Positions 16,225 to 25,091 of a DNA stretch of 64,000 bases are shown in pieces (position 1 is the first letter of the stretch; every line of letters starts with the position of its first letter). Source of the stretch: Acidimicrobiales bacterium (GTDB lineage Bacteria; Actinomycetota; Acidimicrobiia; Acidimicrobiales; Aldehydirespiratoraceae); assembly GCA_033344915.1 (NCBI GenBank), contig JAWPML010000001.1:2662369-2726368 (forward strand). Reading direction: 5' to 3'. The position numbers and the translations under genes are program-made. The notes beneath the pieces were generated by a model. The model searched no databases, was not told the DNA's origin, and saw only the letters and a list, made by a program, of their open reading frames with translations.

Positions 16225-17415
16225 CTACCGCTCTCTCGGCAGGCCGAGCAGCCGCTCACCGATGATGTTGCGCTGGATCTCCGACGTACCCGCCGCGATC
16301 GTGAGGGTCAGCGTGTAGAGCCGCTCCCCCACATGGTCGAGGTCCGAGAGGTCCATCGTCTCGCCGATCGCCAGGCCGGCGCGGCCGAGGATCTGCTCCG
16401 CCAGATCGGCCATGCGCTTGCGCACGTCGGCGTAGGCCAGCTTGAAGACCGAGCCGCCCGGGCCGACCATCCCGGTGCGCTGGGCCTGCGACACGTTGCG
16501 CTTGGTCAGCGACCACAGGGCGTCGAGTTCGGCGTCGAGGCGACCCAACTCGCGGCGGATGCCGGCGTCGTCCCACGCGGTGCCGGACCGCCGTGTGACC
16601 TTCTGTGCCACCTGGGCGAGGTCGGCGAGCAGCCGCTGCGACGAGATCACCTCGGAGATGAACGCGGTGCCCCGCTCGAAGGAGAAGGTGACGTTGGTGA
16701 CCCGCCAGCCGTCGTTCTCGTCGCCGACGCGGTTCACCTTGGGGATCCGCACCTCGTCCAGGAACATCTCGGCGAACTCACCCGAGCCGAGGGCCGTGTC
16801 GATCGGACGGATCTCGATGCCGTCCAGGTCCATCGGCATGATCACCCAGGTGATGCCCTTGTGCTTGGGCGCCTCCGGGTCGGTGCGCACGAGCAGCTCG
16901 CAGTAGTCGGCGACCTGCGCGAAGGACGTCCAGATCTTCTGGCCGGTGACGACATAGTCGTCGCCGTCGTCGATCGCCCGCGTCGAGAGAGACGCGAGGT
17001 CGGAGCCGGAACCAGGCTCGGAGAACCCCTGGCACCACACGTGCTCGCCCTTCAGGATCGGCGCCAGGTGGGTCGCTCGTTGCTGGTCGGTCGCCTCTGC
17101 GATCAGCGTCGGACCGGCGTGGAGCTGACCGACGAAGTTGACCCCGACGTAGGGCGCACCGGCCCGCTCGGTCTCCTCGAGGAAGATGAGGTGCTCGGTC
17201 GGGGTGGACCCCCGGCCGCCGAACTCGGCCGGCCAGTGGATGCCGGCATAGCCGGCCTCGTGCAGCTGCGCCTGCCATGCCGTGTCGTAGGCGCGGCGAG
17301 CGACGAGATCGGTGTGGTCGGACGGCACCGGCGGCACGTCGGGCAGCACGGCGGCGAGCCAACCGCGCAACTCGTCGCGGAAGTGCTCTTCTTCCTCGGT
17401 GTAGCGGAGATCCAT
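16225..17415 (-). CDS. Acyl-CoA dehydrogenase, long subunit (ChsE1/FadE-alpha-like)
   Basis: A 396-residue flavoprotein that introduces a 2,3-double bond into an acyl-CoA. It shows 'YAGIHWPAEFGGRGSTPTEHLIFLEETERAGAPY' at the N-terminus, 'WCQGFSEPGSGSDLASLSTRAIDDGDDYVVTGQKIWTSFAQ' (substrate and FAD binding) at about 120-160, and the C-terminal 'IAAGTSEIQRNIIGERLLGLPRE', a highly conserved signature of the FadE-type enzymes. The ATG at 17415 gives 'MDLRYTEEEEHFR'; an upstream TTG/ATG-free extension is less likely. It precedes the short subunit by 9 nt and lies divergent to an APH-like kinase gene, with a -10-like TACGAT 9 nt before its start. Confidence 0.9.
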   Translation of the reverse strand: MDLRYTEEEEHFRDELRGWLAAVLPDVPPVPSDHTDLVARRAYDTAWQAQLHEAGYAGIHWPAEFGGRGSTPTEHLIFLEETERAGAPYVGVNFVGQLHAGPTLIAEATDQQRATHLAPILKGEHVWCQGFSEPGSGSDLASLSTRAIDDGDDYVVTGQKIWTSFAQVADYCELLVRTDPEAPKHKGITWVIMPMDLDGIEIRPIDTALGSGEFAEMFLDEVRIPKVNRVGDENDGWRVTNVTFSFERGTAFISEVISSQRLLADLAQVAQKVTRRSGTAWDDAGIRRELGRLDAELDALWSLTKRNVSQAQRTGMVGPGGSVFKLAYADVRKRMADLAEQILGRAGLAIGETMDLSDLDHVGERLYTLTLTIAAGTSEIQRNIIGERLLGLPRER

Positions 17416-17467
17416 CGGGCGCCGATCGTAGGCGAGCCGCACTTTTCGGACGAAGGCGGGAGCCGAC

Positions 17468-17473
17468 TACGTT
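17468..17473 (+). promoter_or_regulatory. -10 box TACGTT, leaderless start of the APH-like gene
   Basis: TACGTT is followed after exactly 6 nt by the ATG at 17480. There is no purine-rich Shine-Dalgarno in the short gap. Confidence 0.55.
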
Positions 17474-17479
17474 GCGCCC

Positions 17480-18619
17480 ATGGCCGATTCAGACCCGACG
17501 CGCGACGACGAGCTCAACGCGCCTCCCACCCGTTCGACCCGTGACCGCGACGAGCTCCGGCAACGCCTCACCGAGTGGCTCGCTGCCCGCGTCGGCACGG
17601 ACGTCACGCTCGGCGAGCTCAGCAGCCCGGACGGAAGCGGCATGTCGAGTGAGACCCTGCTCTTCGACGCCGCTTGGGACGACGGGAACGGGCCCACGGA
17701 GCACGCGCTGGTCGCCCGGGTCGAGCCCGCGGCGGTCGACGTCCCCGTGTTTCCCACCTACGACCTGGAGCTCCAGTACCGGGTGATGGAACTGGTCGGG
17801 GCGAAGAGTTCGGTCCCCGTCCCCGCCACCCGCTGGTTCGAGCCGGACCCGGCACCGCTCGGCGCGCCGTTCTTCGTGATGGACCGGATGTCCGGACGAG
17901 TGCCGAGCGACATCCCGCCCTACCTCATGGACGGCTGGCTCCTCGCCGCGTCCGCCGAACAGCAGCGGGAGCTCCAGGACGCGACGGTGCGCATGCTCGC
18001 GGACCTCCACAGCATCGACATCACCGGACTCGACGTCGACTTCCTCGAGACGCCGGCCCCCGGCGACACGCCGCTGCAGCGCCACGTCAACAACCAGCGG
18101 GCCTACTACGACTGGTCGCGGGGCGATCGCCGCCACCCCATCGTGGAGGCGAGCTTCGACTGGCTCGACGCGAACTGGCCGGACGACGAGGGCCCCACGG
18201 TGATCGGCTGGGGCGACGGCCGCATCGGCAACATCATGTACGCGGCCGACGGCTTCCAGCCCGTTGCCGTGCTCGACTGGGAGATGGCGGCGCTGGCCCC
18301 GCCGGAGATGGACATCGCGTGGATGATGTTCCTCCACACCTTCTTCCAGGAGATCGCCGAGGCGCTCGGGATGGAGGGCATGCCCGACTTCCTTCGGCGC
18401 GACGACGTCGTCGCCACGTACGAAGCCCACTCGGGCCACACCGTGCAGAACCTCGAGTTCTTCGAGGTCTATGCCGCGCTGCGCCACGCCATGATCATGA
18501 CCAAGGTGCGGGAGCGGTCGGTCCACTTCGGTGAAGCCGAGTGGTCCGACGACCTCGACGACTGCATCCCCCACCGCCACGTGATGGAGCAGATGATCGA
18601 CGGAAGCTGGTGGCGCTGA
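17480..18619 (+). CDS. APH-family phosphotransferase (FadE36-like, acyl-CoA context)
   Basis: The 379-residue protein has the aminoglycoside/choline kinase fold. The catalytic loop reads 'VIGWGDGRIGNIMY' (the usual HGD changed to WGD, with catalytic Asp and Asn kept), followed by the metal-binding 'VAVLDWEMAALAPPEMDIAWMMF'. An N-lobe with 'FFVMDRMSGRVPSDIPPYL' precedes it. In Actinomycetota such proteins are common beside acyl-CoA dehydrogenases and probably phosphorylate a small hydroxylated substrate; antibiotic resistance should not be assumed. Its stop overlaps the start of the next gene (TGATG), so they are co-translated. Confidence 0.82.
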   Translation: MADSDPTRDDELNAPPTRSTRDRDELRQRLTEWLAARVGTDVTLGELSSPDGSGMSSETLLFDAAWDDGNGPTEHALVARVEPAAVDVPVFPTYDLELQYRVMELVGAKSSVPVPATRWFEPDPAPLGAPFFVMDRMSGRVPSDIPPYLMDGWLLAASAEQQRELQDATVRMLADLHSIDITGLDVDFLETPAPGDTPLQRHVNNQRAYYDWSRGDRRHPIVEASFDWLDANWPDDEGPTVIGWGDGRIGNIMYAADGFQPVAVLDWEMAALAPPEMDIAWMMFLHTFFQEIAEALGMEGMPDFLRRDDVVATYEAHSGHTVQNLEFFEVYAALRHAMIMTKVRERSVHFGEAEWSDDLDDCIPHRHVMEQMIDGSWWR

Positions 18620-19776
18620 TGGTCAACCCCGTCGGCCCCATCCTCGCCGCGGACGAGGGCTTCACGCACCAGATCGCGGAGACGTTCGCCAACGTCGGGT
18701 CGAGCGATCCGTCATGGACCGAGAAGGTCTGTGCGATGGCGATGGCCCGCGACGGCAGCCTCCAGATCGGCTTCGGCCTCGGCAAGTACACGAACCGCAA
18801 CGTGATGGACGGCTACGCCGCCGTGAGCCGCGGGGTCGAACAGCGCACGGTGCGGGCCAGCCGACAGTTGGAGCCCGAGCCGACGCTCACGTCGATCGGG
18901 CCGATCCACTACGAGGTCGTCGAACCGCTGAAGCAGGTCCGGTTCCGCCTCGAGGCGAACGACACCCAGCCGATCGCGTTCGACTGGCTGTTCGAGGCGG
19001 TCGTGCCGCCGTTCGAGGAGGAACGGTCACACAGTCGCCGCCACTACCGGATCGCCACCGATCTCGTGCGCTACCACCAGACCGGTGTCTGCTCCGGCTG
19101 GATCGAGGTCGACGGCGAACGCACGGAGATGTCACCCGACACCTGGGTCAGCACCCGAGACCACTCGTGGGGCGTCCGCTACGACGTCGGCACGCCGCCG
19201 ACCGACGTCCAGCCCGGCCTCGGCATCCCGGCCGGGGTCGGCTTCCAGATGATCTGGTCGCCCCTGCTCATGGAGCGCCCGGACGGCTCGCAGTACGCCC
19301 TACACCTCCACTACGTGTGGCACCGGGCCGGCGAACACGGCCAGAAGATGGTCACCGCCCAGGTCGAGCACCCCGACGGGTCGAGCGACCAGATCGTCGA
19401 CATCGTCCCCGACCTCCGGTTCGACCCCGACAACCGACGGCTGCTCGGCGGTCGCCTCGACTGCCGGATGGCCGACGGGTCCGAGCGGCCCATCACCATC
19501 GACGTGCTGGGCGACACCGGTGTGCAGCTCGGCGCCGGCCTCTACTTCGGGTTCGACGGTCACCACCATGGCGAGTGGCGGGGTGCCCTCCACGTCGACG
19601 GCGAACACATCGAGGACTGCTCGACGCCGGAGAACGCCCGCCGGCTCCACCAGATCCGGGACACGACCATCCACGTCACCGACCCGGTGGGTGGCGCCGA
19701 GGGCTGGGGCAACTGCCAGCCCATCGCGTGCGGCCCGTGGCCCGAGTTGGGCCTCGCCGACGAGAACTGGATGTAG
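18619..19776 (+). CDS. Uncharacterised beta-rich protein coupled to APH kinase
   Basis: This 385-residue protein has no family I can name with certainty. It is rich in beta-strand sequence and contains 'DTWVSTRDHSWGVRYDVG', 'FDWLFEAVVPPFEEE', 'HYRIATDLVRYHQTGVCSGWIEVDGE' and 'GAGLYFGFDGHHHGEWRG'. The D-x-SWG-x-R block and the repeated W-containing strands are reminiscent of AttH/CrtC-type lipocalin-like hydratases, but this is a weak resemblance. No signal peptide or membrane span is visible. The ATG overlaps the APH-kinase stop, so the pair likely acts together on the same metabolite. Confidence 0.6.
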   Translation: MVNPVGPILAADEGFTHQIAETFANVGSSDPSWTEKVCAMAMARDGSLQIGFGLGKYTNRNVMDGYAAVSRGVEQRTVRASRQLEPEPTLTSIGPIHYEVVEPLKQVRFRLEANDTQPIAFDWLFEAVVPPFEEERSHSRRHYRIATDLVRYHQTGVCSGWIEVDGERTEMSPDTWVSTRDHSWGVRYDVGTPPTDVQPGLGIPAGVGFQMIWSPLLMERPDGSQYALHLHYVWHRAGEHGQKMVTAQVEHPDGSSDQIVDIVPDLRFDPDNRRLLGGRLDCRMADGSERPITIDVLGDTGVQLGAGLYFGFDGHHHGEWRGALHVDGEHIEDCSTPENARRLHQIRDTTIHVTDPVGGAEGWGNCQPIACGPWPELGLADENWM

Positions 19777-19797
19777 CCGACCCGCGCCGGCCCTGGC

Positions 19798-21228
19798 TCA
19801 GCGGAGCCGGGCCTTGGCCTCGCGCTTGAACGCGGCCAACTGCACCCGTTCCTCGCGCTCCTTGTAGAAGTCGTCGAGGGGATAACAGCCCGAGACCAGG
19901 CCACCCCGCGGCGCCGTCGTGCAATCCGAGAACGTGCGACACAGAAGGCGCCGGTCCAGCTCGCGGCCGGCGAGCACGTCGGCCGGCATGTGCGGGTAGG
20001 AGAGGATCATCCGGCCGAGACCGACCGCGTCGGCCACGCCGCCGGCGACCATCGCGTCCCCGGCGTTCGGCAGCCACTCCTGGAGGTAGGACAGCCCCGC
20101 GCCGACGATCCGCATCTCGGCGTGGTGGTTGGTGACCTCCGCGGTTGCCGCCATCAGTCGGGCGACACCGATGAGCGGGTCCTCCGGCGGCTGGTAGCCA
20201 TCGCTCGGCGGGAAGAACGCGGGCCGCTGGGCGTGGGGCACGTAGTAGGGCGATCCCGCAGTGGCACACACGAGGCCGACGCCCAGTCCGTGCAGCGCAT
20301 CGAGCAGCGCGTGGGTCTCCCGCAGGTCGAATCCGAGCCCGGTCCCGTCACCGCCGAACGCGAGGCCGTAGTCGCCCGGCTTCCCGGCCGAGACCTCCGG
20401 CACGCCCACCCCGCCCTCGCCCGCCACATAGGGCACGAGGTCGAACAACGACAGTCGGATCGCCACGCCGAGCCCGGGGGCACGGACCCGGATCCCCTCG
20501 GTGACGCTCCGCACGAAGTTGGTGCGCCCGACGAGGTCGCCGCCATAGCGGCCCTCACGATCGACGGCGCTGAGGAACTCGTGGCCGAGATAGCCGTGGC
20601 ACGCCTTCACGTCGACGAAATCGAAGCCGGCCTGCTGCGCCAGCACGGCGCGCTCGACGAACTGTTCGACCAGCTCGTCGAGCTCGTCGTCGGAGAACAC
20701 CTCGTCGTCGCCCGAACCGACCCGACCGTCGAGCAAGGGGTGCCGGTAGAGCGTGCGGGGCGCGGGGCCGTCGGCGCTCGGCCGGGCGTAGCGACCGGAG
20801 TGGGTCAGCTGGAGCACGGTGACCTGGCTCGGATCGAGCCGGGCCCGCAGCGCGGCGATGTCATCGACCGTGGACTCGTCGAGGACGAGCTGGTTCGGGT
20901 TGGCCTTACCGTCGGCGCGCACCGCGGTGGCCTCGCCCCACACCAACCCCGCGCCGGACGTGGCGAAGCGATCCCATCGCCGCCGGACGAGATCGGTCGG
21001 GCGACCGTCGGCGTCGCCGTCCCATCCCTCCATGGGGAGCACCGCCCACCGGTTCGGTGCGACCTTGGTGCCGGCGAAGCCGTCGGTGATCGTCATGGGC
21101 GCGGCGAGCACGCCGGCGGGGTCCACCTCGTCCGTGATCGGGATGTCGATCCCGAGCGACGCGCAATGGTCGCGGAAGGTCGCGGCGTCGGTGAGCTTCT
21201 TGACCTGGGTGTGACGGGGACCGGCCAT
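19798..21228 (-). CDS. NADH:flavin oxidoreductase, Old Yellow Enzyme family
   Basis: The 476-residue protein is an OYE-type FMN enzyme with a TIM barrel. 'FAGTKVAPNRWAVLPMEGWDGD' corresponds to the N-terminal FMN-binding strand, 'VLQLTHSGRYARPS' carries the substrate-anion-binding His pair region, and 'QQAGFDFVDVKACHGYLGHEFLSAVDREGRYGGDLVGRTNFV' is the central block in which the usual HAxHGYLL-x-xFLSP-x-x-N-x-R is recognisable. The C-terminus has 'LLCRTFSDCTTAPRGGLVSGCYPLDDFYK', with three Cys, but the separate flavodoxin-like domain of 2,4-dienoyl-CoA reductase is absent. It reduces an activated alkene with NAD(P)H. The start at 21228 is preferred over the long upstream extension, which overlaps the neighbouring hydrolase. 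Confidence 0.85.
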   Translation of the reverse strand: MAGPRHTQVKKLTDAATFRDHCASLGIDIPITDEVDPAGVLAAPMTITDGFAGTKVAPNRWAVLPMEGWDGDADGRPTDLVRRRWDRFATSGAGLVWGEATAVRADGKANPNQLVLDESTVDDIAALRARLDPSQVTVLQLTHSGRYARPSADGPAPRTLYRHPLLDGRVGSGDDEVFSDDELDELVEQFVERAVLAQQAGFDFVDVKACHGYLGHEFLSAVDREGRYGGDLVGRTNFVRSVTEGIRVRAPGLGVAIRLSLFDLVPYVAGEGGVGVPEVSAGKPGDYGLAFGGDGTGLGFDLRETHALLDALHGLGVGLVCATAGSPYYVPHAQRPAFFPPSDGYQPPEDPLIGVARLMAATAEVTNHHAEMRIVGAGLSYLQEWLPNAGDAMVAGGVADAVGLGRMILSYPHMPADVLAGRELDRRLLCRTFSDCTTAPRGGLVSGCYPLDDFYKEREERVQLAAFKREAKARLR

Positions 21229-21245
21229 CAGGGCAGGGCTGCGCC

Positions 21246-22553
21246 TCAGGCCGCGACGCCGCGGGCGGCGAGCAACTCGTTGACCTGGTCGACCCAGCCG
21301 GACTGCATGAAGAAGCTGACGTGGCCACTGTCGACTCCCACGAGTTCGGGCCGCCCGAAGTGGTGCCACAGGCGGCCCACCTGGAACACCGGGTCGGCGA
21401 GCCGGTCGGCGTGGGCGGACACGAGGGCGAGTCGTTCGGGCGGAAGCGTCGGCTGTAGGGCGAACGCGGTGACCGGGCGGGCCGCTCGGGACGCTTCGCC
21501 GTAGAGACGGGACAGGCGGGGTTGGTTCCGCAACTCGGGTCGGGTGTTGGCTCGCACCAGATCTACGAGATCGGCGGCCGGGCAACCCATGACGACCGCG
21601 TCCAGGTCGGTCTCCGTGCAGGCGAGCAGACTCGCCATGCACCCACCGAGTGAGAACCCGAACACGCCGATCGCCGTCGGGTCCTGCTCGCGCACCCAGG
21701 CGATGGTACGGCGGACGTCCCACAGGGCATGACTGAGACCGTGGATGTTGGCGACATGATCGTCGCTCGGGAAACCGGCACGCGTGCGGGACCCGTCGCC
21801 GCGGGGGCCGTGGAGCGGAAGCACCGGCATCGCGATGTTCACGCCGAGCTCGCGCGCCATGGTCTCGACGCGAAGCATGCGGGCGTCCCACGACCGGCCC
21901 ATGTCGGCGCCGTGGATGACCACGAGCCACGGCCGGGGACCATCGTCGTGGGTGAAGACGCGAATGACCCCTTCGTGGTTGTTCGAAGCGTCGAGCCACG
22001 CGGCGCGACCCGGAGCGGCCGCGTGTGGTTCCCATTCGCTGACGAAGCGGAGCTCCCGGCCGGCGACGCCGCCGAACGAGCCCGCCTCGTCCGAGACGAT
22101 CACCGGCGCCGCCGGGGTGGCATGCAGCGACGACGGGTCCGCGGCGACGCCGATGTCGTCCCACAATGCGTTGAGGCCGTCGATCTGCTGTTCGACCCGC
22201 AGGAAGACATCGGCCGGCATCGGGTCGGCGAACATCTCGAAATACACCATCACGAGCTCGTCGAGCGCCGCATGGGCGGTGCGCAGCGGGTTCCATCGAG
22301 GCACGGCGAGATCGTGGCGGGCGAAGCGGCGGGCGCGCTGGTGCAGCGCGGCGTTGAACCCGAACCGGCCGGTGCGGACCTGGGCTCGGCGCGCCGCGCT
22401 CGCGAACGACTGCACCCGTGATCGGGGCGCCCGGACGGGGATCGGACCACGGTTCGGCGTGGGGTCCACCAGATCGACCGTCGACCCGTCATCGAGGCGC
22501 CGCGCCGGTACCGGAGCGTGGTCGGTCGGGGCGGCGGCGGTCGGTGATCCCAT
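21246..22553 (-). CDS. Alpha/beta hydrolase
   Basis: A 435-residue alpha/beta hydrolase with a long, helical N-terminal extension of about 190 residues. The core starts near 'RPWLVVIHGADMGRSWD' (oxyanion region), has the nucleophile elbow 'GVFGFSLGGCMASLLA' with Ser in G-x-S-x-G, an acid candidate in 'LALVSAHADRLADP' and the final His in 'VGVDSGHVSFFM'. Substrate is unknown; the family hydrolyses esters or thioesters. It is separated by 17 nt from the downstream OYE gene and shares its strand. A leaderless promoter (TACCGT, 7 nt before the ATG) faces away from the divergent WS/DGAT gene. Confidence 0.82.
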   Translation of the reverse strand: MGSPTAAAPTDHAPVPARRLDDGSTVDLVDPTPNRGPIPVRAPRSRVQSFASAARRAQVRTGRFGFNAALHQRARRFARHDLAVPRWNPLRTAHAALDELVMVYFEMFADPMPADVFLRVEQQIDGLNALWDDIGVAADPSSLHATPAAPVIVSDEAGSFGGVAGRELRFVSEWEPHAAAPGRAAWLDASNNHEGVIRVFTHDDGPRPWLVVIHGADMGRSWDARMLRVETMARELGVNIAMPVLPLHGPRGDGSRTRAGFPSDDHVANIHGLSHALWDVRRTIAWVREQDPTAIGVFGFSLGGCMASLLACTETDLDAVVMGCPAADLVDLVRANTRPELRNQPRLSRLYGEASRAARPVTAFALQPTLPPERLALVSAHADRLADPVFQVGRLWHHFGRPELVGVDSGHVSFFMQSGWVDQVNELLAARGVAA

Positions 22554-22560
22554 TCGATCG

Positions 22561-22566
22561 ACGGTA
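22561..22566 (-). promoter_or_regulatory. -10 box TACCGT for the alpha/beta hydrolase / OYE unit
   Basis: On the minus strand TACCGT is followed after 7 nt by the ATG at 22553, giving a leaderless arrangement. Confidence 0.5.
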
Positions 22567-22587
22567 GCTCCTCGACGAACCCGACCC

Positions 22588-22593
22588 TATGCT
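22588..22593 (+). promoter_or_regulatory. -10-like TATGCT upstream of the WS/DGAT gene
   Basis: TATGCT lies 85 nt before the ATG at 22679, so this transcript would have a leader of about 80 nt, unlike most starts here. No strong secondary structure or riboswitch is evident in that leader. Confidence 0.35.
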
Positions 22594-22678
22594 CACGAAG
22601 TCGTTGCGTGCTGCATGCAACCAACACCGACGATCTCCCGACCCGCGAACCCACAACCAGACGAGACCCACAGGACCA

Positions 22679-24103
22679 ATGAAGCGCCTCTCCGGCAGTG
22701 ACCAGATCTTCCTCTCGTTGGAAACCCGCGACTGGCACCAGCACATCGCGGGGATGACGGTCCTCAAACCCGGGGCGGACGGGCCGCTGACCTTCGACCG
22801 CGCCATCGGACGCCTCGAAGAGCGACTGGACCTGGCTCCCAAATTCCGGTGGCGACTCAAGCATGTTCCGTTCGGCCTCGATCGGCCCGGTTGGGTCGAG
22901 GACGACCGCTTCGACATCCGACGCCATGTCCATCGCGTCGGCGTGCCCCGCCCGGGCGGCCGCGAAGAGGTCGCCGGCCTCCTCGGCCAGATCATGTCGA
23001 CCCAACTCAATCGCAAGATCCCGTTGTGGGAGTTCTGGTACATCGACGGGCTCGACAACGGCCGCCTCGCGTTCGTGCTGAAGTTCCACCACGCCCTGCT
23101 CGACGGCATGGCCGGAGCCAGTCTCGCCACGGTGATCTCGGATCTCAGCCCGGATGCGGAAAGCCCGCCCGTCCCCGACGACATCGAATCGGCGGGCCCG
23201 ACCCCGACGGATCAGGAGCTGATCCTTCGCAGCATCATCCCGAACGCCCGCACACCGTTCCGCATCGCCCGCTATCTCGGCGAGGCCGCCAACCGGGGTC
23301 TGGCGATGCTCGACTACCAGCGCAAGAGCGACAACCCGCCGAAGATGATCGGTGTCCCGAAGACGCCCTGGAACGAGAAGATCGGCCCGCGCCGCAACGT
23401 GGCGTTCGCCTCCGTCTCGCTGGATGACGCGAAGGCGATCCGCGCCGAACACGAGGTGAAGATCAACGACGTGGTGCTCGCCCTCGTCGCCGGCGCGTTC
23501 CGCGACTATCTCCTGGCCAAGGACGCGCTCCCCGATGAGAGCCTCGTCGTCGGTGTGCCGGTGTCGACTCGCGCCAAGGACGACAAGGAACTCGACAACA
23601 AGATCGCCAACATGTCGGTCACGCTGCCGACGGAAGTCGAGGACCCGATCGAACGGCTCGTCAAGATCCATGCGAACAGCCAGGCCTCGAAGGCGATGAC
23701 GGAGGCGATGCGGGCTCGGCGGATCCAGTCGCTGGGTGAGACCGCCCCGCCCCTGATGCTCAACCTCGCGGTCTCGGCGTTGCATCGCACGGGTGCAGTG
23801 GCCGCGATCCCGACCGCGATGAACGCAGTGGTGTCCAACGTTCCCGGCCCGCCGTTCCCCCTCTACTTCGCGGGCTCGGAGGTCACCGGCATGTTCCCCG
23901 GTTCGGTGATCATGGAGGGCATGGGCCTGAACGTCACCGTGCTCAGCTACATCGACCGCATCGACATCGGGCTCTCGGCCGACCCCGAGCTGGTGCCCGA
24001 TCTCTGGGACATGGCGGATCTGCTGCCCAAGGCGATGAACGATCTGATGGTCGGGTCCGGCCTCGGCGAAGCCACACCCGTCACGGACGCGTTCGGCTAC
24101 TAG
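22679..24103 (+). CDS. Wax ester synthase / diacylglycerol acyltransferase (WS/DGAT)
   Basis: The 474-residue enzyme belongs to the bifunctional WS/DGAT family that esterifies acyl-CoA with diacylglycerol or fatty alcohols to make storage lipid. The catalytic HHxxxDG motif is 'FHHALLDG' with His137, His138 and Asp142, and the C-terminal 'NAVVSNVPGPPFPLYFAGSEVTGMFPGSVIMEGMGLNVTVLSY' is the second conserved block. The frame is open from 22589, but ATG 22679 ('MKRLSGSDQIFLSLE') matches the family N-terminus. Storage of neutral lipids of this kind is common in Actinomycetota. Its TAG overlaps the convergent TAG of the DapA-like gene through the palindrome CTAG. Confidence 0.93.
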   Translation: MKRLSGSDQIFLSLETRDWHQHIAGMTVLKPGADGPLTFDRAIGRLEERLDLAPKFRWRLKHVPFGLDRPGWVEDDRFDIRRHVHRVGVPRPGGREEVAGLLGQIMSTQLNRKIPLWEFWYIDGLDNGRLAFVLKFHHALLDGMAGASLATVISDLSPDAESPPVPDDIESAGPTPTDQELILRSIIPNARTPFRIARYLGEAANRGLAMLDYQRKSDNPPKMIGVPKTPWNEKIGPRRNVAFASVSLDDAKAIRAEHEVKINDVVLALVAGAFRDYLLAKDALPDESLVVGVPVSTRAKDDKELDNKIANMSVTLPTEVEDPIERLVKIHANSQASKAMTEAMRARRIQSLGETAPPLMLNLAVSALHRTGAVAAIPTAMNAVVSNVPGPPFPLYFAGSEVTGMFPGSVIMEGMGLNVTVLSYIDRIDIGLSADPELVPDLWDMADLLPKAMNDLMVGSGLGEATPVTDAFGY

Positions 24104-25053
24104 TCCCGCGGTTCGACCACACCGAGCCGCACACCGATGTCGCGCAACACCTCGCGGTCCGCGTCGGGGCGACGGGGCGCGCCCGCCGGCACGTTGTCCG
24201 ATGCGGCCCAGCCCCGCAGCTCGAGGAACGTCGCCGCATTGTGGCGATAGCCGGGGACCGGCGGGCGGAACGTGAAGTGGCCCAGGTACTGGAGCATGTC
24301 GTTCAGCTCGTAGAACGCCGGGTCGCCCTCGGACCACATCCGGTCCCGCGCGGCGAACAGGTCGGGTGCGAACGTGGACAGACCGAGCAGGTAGTCGGAC
24401 CCGTACATGACCATGTCGATGCCGAGGTCGTTGCCGGTGAGCACCATGAAGTCCGGTCGCACCTCGTCGCGCAACGCGAGTCGGTCCCACTCGAGCTGCC
24501 GGCTCAGCGACGAGTGCTTCGCCCCGACACACTGCGGGATGTCGAGCAGCCCGCGGTAGGTGTCGAGCGAGAAGATGCGCCCGTAGGGCACGAACATGGC
24601 GCCGAGTTCGAACCCGAGGAACCGGTCGAGCTCCGCCCCGATCGCCGTGAGCGCGGCGATCCACTCGTCCTCGGTACCACCGTTGAGACCGTGGCTCGGG
24701 AAGATCACCGGCGTGCCACCCCGTGAGGCGATGTCCGTCGCCGCCCCGACGTAGGCGGCGTGGTCGAGCGGATCACCTTCGGCATCGGCGACGAACGCGC
24801 CGGCCACGAACGAGCCGCCGGTGATCTCGGCCGCGAGGTCGAGCACCCGCAGTTTCGTCTCTCGGTCGAGCAGCTGGACGTAGCCGGTGTCCATGTTGAC
24901 GCCGGGCAGCAGTCCGACCTCGTGGGTACGGGCGATGTGGGCTTCGGTCGCGCCCCAGTCGATTGCGCCGTCGGGCGTGTGGGGCAGGAGCACGGCCGAC
25001 ATGCCGGTGATCGACCGGCGAGGCCGGATTCGGGCGGGAATGTCTCCGGTCAT
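24100..25053 (-). CDS. Dihydrodipicolinate synthase (DapA)/N-acetylneuraminate lyase family aldolase
   Basis: A 317-residue class I aldolase-type TIM barrel. The N-terminal 'SITGMSAVLLPHTPDGAIDWGATEAHIARTHEVGLLPGVNMDTGY' corresponds to the family start, and the Schiff-base lysine is in 'IPQCVGAKHSSL' (Lys179). Active-site loops differ from true DapA, and the gene is far from lysine biosynthesis genes, so it is more likely an aldolase or dehydratase for another 2-oxo acid. The upstream TAGCGT box (25063-25068) is 9 nt from the ATG. It is convergent with the WS/DGAT gene, sharing 4 nt at the stops. Confidence 0.82.
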   Translation of the reverse strand: MTGDIPARIRPRRSITGMSAVLLPHTPDGAIDWGATEAHIARTHEVGLLPGVNMDTGYVQLLDRETKLRVLDLAAEITGGSFVAGAFVADAEGDPLDHAAYVGAATDIASRGGTPVIFPSHGLNGGTEDEWIAALTAIGAELDRFLGFELGAMFVPYGRIFSLDTYRGLLDIPQCVGAKHSSLSRQLEWDRLALRDEVRPDFMVLTGNDLGIDMVMYGSDYLLGLSTFAPDLFAARDRMWSEGDPAFYELNDMLQYLGHFTFRPPVPGYRHNAATFLELRGWAASDNVPAGAPRRPDADREVLRDIGVRLGVVEPRD

Positions 25054-25091
25054 CGCCGACCGACGCTATCGGTCCGGACGGGCGGCTCGGC

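Noticed and set aside
15088-17544. Plus-strand frame of 818 residues
   Set aside because: Antisense to the two acyl-CoA dehydrogenases, which have clear family motifs on the minus strand.
17480-18619. Aminoglycoside resistance gene
   Set aside because: The fold is shared, but the context is acyl-CoA metabolism and the catalytic loop is WGD, so resistance cannot be inferred.
19798-22296. One 832-residue protein covering the OYE and hydrolase regions
   Set aside because: The upstream part is the shadow of the alpha/beta hydrolase in another frame; ATG 21228 begins the real OYE.
24100-24103. Special signal at the CTAG shared by two convergent stop codons
   Set aside because: CTAG is its own reverse complement, so overlapping TAG stops of this kind are expected in compact genomes.
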